From contig OZ018327.1 of NCBI GenBank assembly GCA_963969495.1, positions 35,203,175-35,267,174 on the forward strand: a DNA stretch of 64,000 bases, given 5' to 3'. Below the pieces are notes generated by a model. That model saw nothing but the letters and a program-made list of their open reading frames with translations. It was not told where the DNA came from and ran no database searches. The translations under genes were made by a program, and so were the position numbers. Below are positions 56,127 through 64,000 of the stretch, one piece after another (positions within the stretch are counted from its first letter, which is position 1; each line of letters opens with the position of its first letter). This stretch comes from Ceratothoa steindachneri (Eukaryota; Arthropoda; Malacostraca; Isopoda; Cymothoidae).

Positions 56127-57410
56127 TCAATCTCGTGGCATTGCATCAAGAGAGTGGTTGGCAATGCATTGCCCTTCACGCGTGTTGGTGGGGGAGACGA
56201 AGATGGGGTGGGAACGAAAAGGTTTTGGTAGTTTGGGGGGTAGTGTGATAAGTGTTTCAGTGGGTTTGGAGGAGGCCCGGTGTGGGTGGTGGGGGCGGTA
56301 GGAGGAAGGATGGGAACAGTAGAAAGAGAGGTGTGGACTAAGGAAGGAAGGGTAGGGACAGTAGAAGGAAGGGTGGAGACTGTGGGCGACGGAGTAGGGA
56401 CGGTGTGAAGGGGGTGGGACGGTGGAAATATTGGGAGGAAAGGTAGGGGTAAAGGAGGTGATTGAGGCCGGAGCTGAGGAGATAGGAGAGCAGGATAATA
56501 GACAGGGTGAGTGGTAGAAGGATTGGAAATGGATGGAGTGGTTAGGGGTAGGTGTAGGCATCGTGGTGTTGGGAAGAGCGGTGGTCGTCCGTTTTTTTTA
56601 TGGTATTAGGGCGAACACCGTCTCGGGAAAGCTATCTGCCCTAGTCCGTTTGCTGAATAAAGCAGCAAACGGACTAGGACAGATAGTGAGATTGGGTGTA
56701 GTGGAAGCTTCTGAGGCAGAGGTGTTTTATTGTTGCCTCCGTAGCTCCAAGATTGCATTCGCGCGCTTTTTCAGGAGGTACGGACACCTTATGATTACAC
56801 CAACGTGGCTACCATCACAGTTTATGCATTGGTGGGTGGTGTTTGTGCATTCGGTGTAAAAGTAACCTTTTACACCGTATATTGAACAGACAAGGTCAAC
56901 TTTATAAGAGTTTGCCTGGTGTCCAACCCTGTAGCAACGCAAGCACTGACCTGCGTTGTTCTATTTAATGTATGTGAGAGTACCGAGTACCTTAATGCCT
57001 TGTTCCAACAGTGTGTTTGTGTGCTTGCCGTCAGGAGGTGTGTTACAGTCGCCCAGTTTTGGGTGCGGTTTTGGCGAGCCCTTAGATTGCTTCCTCACCA
57101 TACTTATTTTTGAGCTCGGTGGAGATTTCTTGGGTGGTGAATTCCAGCCAGAGAAAGCTGATACATCTTATGCGTACTTAATGACGCTTGGGAATGTAGT
57201 CTGGCGGTAAGGTGTGGTGTTGTTTGTCAGCCAGAACATCTTTTGCGCTTGTGTGGAATGTCTGGGCGTCACTAAAAGACTTGAAAATCAGTGTCTGCAC
57301 AGTGTGTCTTAATGTTAGGGATGGGGGGTGTCTAGTGTGCAGGAGAATCTTGGTATTTCGGGGAATGGTAAATGTGCATTGTGTGTCGGTAGTGTGATGT
57401 AGGCGTAGAG
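56127..57410 (-). pseudogene. LINE ORF1 (Gag-like) with zinc knuckles, broken
   Basis: On the minus strand, a leading part (57397-57100) reads RNTKILLHTRHPPSL and TLIFKSFSDAQTF. The region 56942-56730 has consecutive zinc-knuckle-like motifs (CYRVGHQANSYKV..C, CSIYGVKGYFYTEC, CINCDGSHVGVIIRC). In these one or two Cys/His positions are changed to Tyr. The last part (56561-56127) is rich in Pro and Ser. This layout matches ORF1 of jockey/R1-type LINEs, which binds the element's RNA. Frameshifts occur near 57040 and 56960. No ORF2 follows. Confidence 0.75.
56634..56684. other. strong hairpin, 22-bp stem
   Basis: ATCTGCCCTAGTCCGTTTGC..TG and its complement (56663-56684) pair with one G-T change around the 7-base loop AATAAAG. 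It lies in the ORF1 relic between the zinc-knuckle and Pro-rich parts. A perfect 11-bp hairpin (CGGTGTAAAAG / CTTTTACACCG) also occurs about 200 bp away, near 56857-56882. Confidence 0.8.
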
Positions 57411-57560
57411 TAAAACGGGAATTTTAGCCGTCAATCTTCGCCCTTTCTAATTTTTTTTTGATAAATGAACAATAATGTTCTAGTCAGCACGGTTAGATAA
57501 GGGTAATAATAATAAAAAAATTAGAAAGGGTGAAGATTGACGGCTAAAATTCCCGTTTTA
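57411..57560. mobile_element. MITE with 47-bp inverted arms and TA target
   Basis: AAACGGGAATTTTAGCCGTC and the following AATCTTCGCCCTTTCTAATT (57413-57457) are repeated as the reverse complement to 57558, with a single visible mismatch in the arm. The loop is about 55 bp. TA lies on both outer sides (57411-57412 and 57559-57560). This is the form of a mariner/Tc1-type MITE. Confidence 0.9.
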
Positions 57561-57733
57561 TTCATTTTCCTTTGAAGTTAAACGTTAGCTTTTACAAAAG
57601 GCTTCTTGGAATTTCCTTTTTATGGGCAAGTGGATGGTTGCCTTGTCGTATATGTAACGCTCCTCAAGAGGGTTGAGGAACTCAGGGAGACTTCTCTAGA
57701 GGATTAAGGAACCTTGTTATTACCCTTACCTAA

Positions 57734-59534
<1,801 letters not shown>

Positions 59535-60440
59535 ATCATAGATATGATTTTATGATGAGTCAAGATTTACTCTTTTCTGATTGTTTTTTTGGCACAGCAT
59601 GATTTTATGATGAGTCAAGATTTCCTCTTTTCTGATTGTTTTTGGGGGCACAGCATGATTTTATGATGAGTCAATATTTCCTCTTTTTTGATTGATTTTG
59701 GGGTACAGCATGATTTTATGGTGAGTCAAGATTTCCTTTTTTAAATTTTTTTTGAGGGGGCACAGCATGATTTTAGGATGAGTCAAGATTTTCCTCTTTC
59801 CTATTTGTTTTTGGGGCACAGCATGATTTTATGATGAGTCAAGATTTCCTCTTTTCTGATTGTTTTGGGGGCACAGCATAATTTTATGGCGAGAGGAGAT
59901 TTCCTCTTTTCTGATTGTTTTTGGGCACAGCATGATTTTATGATGAGTCAAGATTTCCTCTTTTCTGATTTTTTTTTGGGCACATCATGATTTTATGATG
60001 AGTCAAGATTTTTTTTTTGGGGGGGGGCACAGAATGATTTTATGATGAGTCAATATTTCCTCTTTTGTGATTATTTTTGGGGCACATCATGATTTTATGA
60101 TGAGTCAAGATTTCCTCTTTTTTAATTTATTTTTGGGCACAGCATAATTTTATGGTGTATCAATGAGTCAAGATTTTATTTTTTTATTTTGGGGGGGAGG
60201 CACAGCATGATTTTCTGATGAGTCAAGATTTCCTCTTTTCTGATTGTTCTTTTGGCCACAGCATGATTTTATGATGAGTCAATATTTCCTCTTTTCTGAT
60301 ATTTTTGGGGGGCACAGCATAATTTTATGATAAATCAAGATTTTGTCTCTTTTGAGTGTTTTTTGGGGGGGTGGGGAGCACAGCATTATCTTTAATGATG
60401 AGCCAAGATTTCCTCTTTTCTGAATTTTTTTTTAACGGAG
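59535..60440. repeat. minisatellite, about 60-bp unit
   Basis: Fifteen or so copies of GCACAGCATGATTTTATGAT, GAGTCAAGATTTCCTCTTTT and CTGATTGTTTTTGGGG. Units vary mainly in the length of the terminal T and G runs. Diverged units continue to about 60730. Confidence 0.95.
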
Positions 60441-61331
60441 AATATTTTGGGGATAGATCAGAACTTTTCACATTTATGACAATGGCTCGTTGCCACAGTA
60501 TATTTCCTTTAGCAAATCAGAATGTTCTAATTTTCAATACAGCCCGTTGGTGAAGCATTTGTGTGTGTGTGTGTGGTGTGTGTGATGGGGGGTGGGAGAT
60601 ACTTAGGATTTAGTTAGTTTCTAGATAGTGACTTTTACACAGCATAATATTTTTCTGACTAGCCAAGATTTCGTCATTTTTAAATAGTGATTTTGTGGTG
60701 CATTCTAATTTTTCAGACGAACCAGAATTCGCACCGTTATGAGGAAGCGCCGCATTGGCGCAGGATATTTTTTAGGAGGAGTCAGGATTTGATCAGTTTT
60801 CAGTCATTGGATAGTTAGTCATGGGCCCGCAAATCACCTCCACATGAGCCTTACATTTGACTCTAATTTATCCGAGGGATGATTCCATCACTCCCTCCAA
60901 AGCAATATTTAGACCAAGATCAGGAAAAAAACGTATTAATTATAAGTTCAATTTTAATTCTTTAGCGGTATTTTAATCATAGACTTCAAATGTAAATTAG
61001 ATCGTAAATTAATGTTAATCATTTCCTCTTATTTGTTTACTATGGCTCATAAATGTGGTCATGACTCACGATTCGGTATATTTGCTTCCTATCCTATTAT
61101 GTTCTTTATTTTTGTTTAACGTTTTTCTTTACGATTTATTCTCGTTTCCTCTTCGAATTTTTTTATAAAGAAATGATCAGTATATTTACCTTCTGTCTAA
61201 CTTCCATCTAAAACTTTTATAAAAATATTGAAAATTTAGATTTGAGAATTGGCAGCTTAGGCTTCAAACACAGCTAAGCTCTTAAAAGTACAAAAGGCTA
61301 GGCTTCCTTATCTGTCAACCTCCGTTTTCTA
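60441..61331. other. diverged minisatellite edge and unassigned AT-rich sequence
   Basis: A GT-rich stretch (60560-60595) and relics of the 60-bp unit extend to about 60760. Beyond that nothing was recognised. Confidence 0.45.
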
Positions 61332-61545
61332 TCATCATCATCCTCCTCCTCACTAACTATAATTTAAGAAGGGGAATTTTTTTTGAGGATTTGAATAATA
61401 ATTTCATCTTAGTTTGGTTATGGCGTGTTTTTTTTATCAAAGTTATTTCTAATAATTATTTTATAACATCAACAAACAAAATGATGAAGTTCAGATATAA
61501 ATATAAGTATAAATAAATAAATAAAATGGCGAAGACATTGCCTGG
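61332..61545 (+). mobile_element. Helitron-like element copy D, shortened
   Basis: It starts A|TCATCATCATCCTCC, then ACTAACTATAATTTAAGAAG, and ends GAAGACATTGCCTGG|T at 61545. The middle is deleted after the AACAAAATGATGAAGTTCAG block and replaced by AAATA repeats. Confidence 0.62.
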
Positions 61546-62144
61546 TTTATATATATTTTATTTTATAAAAGATGAATACGAATTAGGGTCCATAGAATTG
61601 TTCTTTTAGTATATTGTTTTTTTTTGTATTAGCTTGAAGAATTTTTCTTACATTTCTTATTTGTGTTTCTCTTTCCTTCCCTCCCTTTTTTCTTGTTGAG
61701 TAAAATATATTCTTAAGATCGCCTTTTCTATTTCCTTATTAAATGTTTTAGACATAAAAATATCTATTCTTTGCTTAATTGTCTCTTATTTCAAAAACAT
61801 AAATTTATTTGTTTTCTGCGAGTTCTTTAAAACCAATTAACCGTTTTTGCCTTATTATAAAAAAGTCAAATAACAATTGCAAGGTAAATAATGATTATTG
61901 TCCATTATTGATTCGTCTGGGTTCATTTATTTTCTTGATCGATGAAAAATATTAAAAAATTAGATCTACGAAATTGAATTAATATTTTAACCTGAATTTG
62001 AAAATAGCTCAAAATATTGTTGTTTGTATTTTCATACAGACTTGTTACTTATATTATTTTCTTGATACTAGACAGAGATAACTAGATGGTTATATTAGTA
62101 TCCGACAATGCAATGAACATATAATATTCACATCGCTCTAAAGT
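61546..62144. other. no recognisable feature
   Basis: AT-rich, no motif or shared repeat. Confidence 0.4.
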
Positions 62145-62365
62145 ACAGGGTGTCCTAAAGACTATATACTCTTTAAAACATCATATATTTTATAATTAAA
62201 ACTCTAAATCAATATTTTTTTATACCAATTGTGAATAAAGAGTACATTAGTAATTGAAGGGATCAAAATATTGAAGAGAGTTGTTTGATGAAACAATGAC
62301 AAGATTATTTGAAGCATTCAGAAACTTATTTATGCACCGATGGAGGACAATTTGAGTACTACGAA
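62145..62365 (+). mobile_element. Tc1/mariner-like relic: left end plus transposase C-terminus
   Basis: TACAGGGTGTCCTAAAGAC at 62145 is the family's terminal word. Downstream, ETYLCTDGGQFEYYE (about 62315-62360) ends at a stop. This parallels the GGHFQH ending retained in the 9597-9833 element. The right terminal repeat was not found. Confidence 0.55.
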
Positions 62366-63149
62366 TAGTTAATTAAATTTTATATGCCAAAGCATCTCTA
62401 TACAGCTTGTATGATCGTTTCTCAACCTTTTAATTTTGCGCCCTTGAAATATTCAGAGAAACATATAAATGATCTTATTTTAATTAATATTTTTCTATTT
62501 CATTCAAAAACTTCGAGTTCATAAGGGAACCTGCGATATATTTGTTTATGATAACTGGTTTAAACAAACAAAAAAAACTTTATTGTTTAGTTTTTTGACA
62601 AAGCAAAGAAATAACTTGAACTTATTGTATAAATTACCTGATAAACTGGTTTTCATTCACACATTTTGCATCAACCTTAACAAAAAACAGAAAAATTATA
62701 TATCACTTTTAATTCAAAAGTTACAATCGATTAATCTTATTCAAGACATTATTTTGATAACCAAGAATTTTTTAAGAATAAGTTTTTTGGTGGATTATAA
62801 AATCACGAATATTGATTTAAAAATAAATATGACTAAATAAATGCATTTTACATGATTAGCCAATTAATCACTATTTCTAGTGACAGCCTTAGCCATTTCG
62901 GGCGGAACCCCCGTTATGAAACTAGGGTTTATATTGCTAATTTACCTTTTATTGGTATTTTTTTTCAATAATATGTTGATTTTGTTATTTTTAACTCTAA
63001 AACATCTAATGTTACAAAGAATACAGAACCTTTTCGTATACACCCCAATATAATTAATATTTCGCATGTATTCTTACAGAAACCTTTCAGGCTAAGTGCA
63101 ATAAAGAATTTTGTACAAAAATTTGGATTTCGTTAAAAAGATCGAAACA
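62366..63149. other. no recognisable gene
   Basis: AT-rich sequence. An 85-codon frame (62583-62840) is Lys/Ile/Leu-rich, as expected by composition, and has no motif. Confidence 0.4.
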
Positions 63150-64000
63150 TTACATAAAAACTGACAAATAAAAACTCAGAGAAAAGAAAGAAACATTAAA
63201 AACATACAAACAAAAAAACATGATTCTGTCAGACAAAGAACATAAAGGAGAAGGGCTGATACAGCAGAGAAAAACAAAGTGAAGAAACTTAGAAAACAAA
63301 CAACAAAATGACGGAGAGACAGAAATTAACAGAATTATAATGAAACATTGAGAGAGACAGAATGATGGAGATACAGGGTGAGACAGAAACAAAATGTCCG
63401 AGACAATGAAGAAATAGACAATTGAGACATATGCAAACAAAGATTGATGATAGGGAGAAATTATAAGAAACCTATTGAGAGACAGACCAAGAAACAGAGT
63501 GATTAAGAGAAAGAATAAAAAGATAATGAATGGAGAGAAAGAATCAAAGAGAAAATGGTGGAGAGATAGACCGAGAAACGGAATGAGAGAGAAAGAATGA
63601 AAGAGAAAATGGTAGAGAGACAGACAGAGAAACAGAATGATGGAAAAGTAGAGAGAATAATTAAAAAACAAAATAGTGGAAAGAGAATGAAGGTAAAATG
63701 GATATAGAAACAGAATAATGGAGAGACAGATAGAATAATAAAAAACCTTCATAGTGGAAAGAGAATGAAGGTAAATCAGACATAGAAAGAGAATAGTGGA
63801 GAGATAGAATAATAAAAACCTAGATTAGTGGATAGAGAATGAAGGTAAAACGTACATAAAAATAAAATAATGGAGAGATAGAACAATAAAAACCTAGATT
63901 AGTGGAAAGAGGATGAAGGTAAAACGAACATAGAAACAGAATAAGGGAGATAGAAAAATAAAAAACCTTCATAGTGGAAAGAGAATGAAGGTAAATCAGA
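63150..64000. repeat. purine-rich tract with a 75-bp tandem repeat at the right edge
   Basis: GAGAGACAGA- and GAAAGAATGA-rich sequence. From about 63673 units of about 73-78 bp marked by TAGTGGAAAGAGAATGAAGG recur at about 63673, 63751, 63826, 63898 and 63971 and leave the window. The 200-codon minus-strand frame (63150-63752) is the pyrimidine-rich complement read as Phe/Leu/Ser and is not a gene. Confidence 0.85.

Noticed and set aside
56127..56561. Pro/Ser-rich 144-codon frame as an independent host gene
   Set aside because: It lies in the same direction directly after the zinc knuckles of a LINE ORF1 relic and is best read as part of it.
63150..63752. 200-codon Phe/Leu/Ser frame resembling a membrane protein
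   Set aside because: It is the complement of a purine-rich repetitive tract. The apparent hydrophobicity comes from TTT/CTT/TCT triplets.

Overview
This is an AT-rich eukaryotic window with no recognisable intact host gene. It holds layered, mostly decayed transposable elements, minisatellites and long (TA)n, (TC)n and (ATT)n microsatellites. A short array of CCTAA pentamers (TTAGG on the other strand, the usual arthropod telomere unit) at about 35926-35985, the very high microsatellite load and the mix of element families suggest an arthropod, perhaps a crustacean. That placement is an inference, not a proof. Almost every recognisable protein fragment belongs to a mobile element and most are broken by stops, frameshifts or insertions. 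The one long intact reading frame (718 codons, minus strand, 14949-17105) is the polyprotein of an internally deleted Ty3/gypsy-like LTR retrotransposon.

Layout, 0-20 kb: a decayed hAT/ZMYM1-type transposase runs in from the left edge (1-1515). It is followed by a 197-bp duplication and a 1.2-kb minisatellite (4.06-5.27 kb), a 5S-rRNA-derived and a tRNA-derived SINE (7.07-8.2 kb), and the tandem repeat family called R1 here. Next come a Merlin/ISXO2-type DNA transposon interrupted by a small TA-target element (9.2-11.1 kb), a GIY-YIG fragment, a jockey-like LINE reverse transcriptase (11.35-13.0 kb), and a complete LTR element with 5-bp target duplications (13,080-18,910).

20-45 kb: R1 again, a tRNA-Phe-like relic, a LINE 3' half lying between inverted arms (22.3-23.6 kb), and a Penelope-like element bracketed by oppositely oriented hammerhead ribozyme motifs (25.3-27.4 kb). 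Then follow long degenerate minisatellites (27.9-29.7 and 42.4-43.1 kb), a Helitron-like copy (31.9-32.9 kb), an inverted pair of Penelope ends inside (TA)n (36.5 kb) and a Tc1 relic (37.2-38.2 kb).

44.6-50.4 kb is the most instructive part. A deleted mariner and a Tc1 element both sit against one (TA)n array. The Tc1 element was invaded by a Helitron-like element (45598-48226), and that was invaded by a CACTA-like transposon (45634-47830) with CACTG termini and a TAA target duplication. From 50 kb on: a Penelope GIY-YIG end with a ribozyme core, a transposase scrap, a DIRS-like RT-RNase H, a LINE split by another Helitron-like copy, further LINE fragments, a perfect-looking MITE (57.4 kb), a palindrome between two (TA)n arrays (57.9 kb), a 60-bp minisatellite (59.5-60.4 kb) and purine-rich repeats to the right edge.

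The most notable unexplained signal is the Helitron-like family. Four copies start A|TC, mostly with a variable (ATC)n tract at the very 5' tip, and end CTGG|T, and three have clean insertion evidence. Second is the repeated association of Penelope ends, ribozymes and other element ends with (TA)n arrays. All family assignments come from reading motifs by eye; no database search was run.
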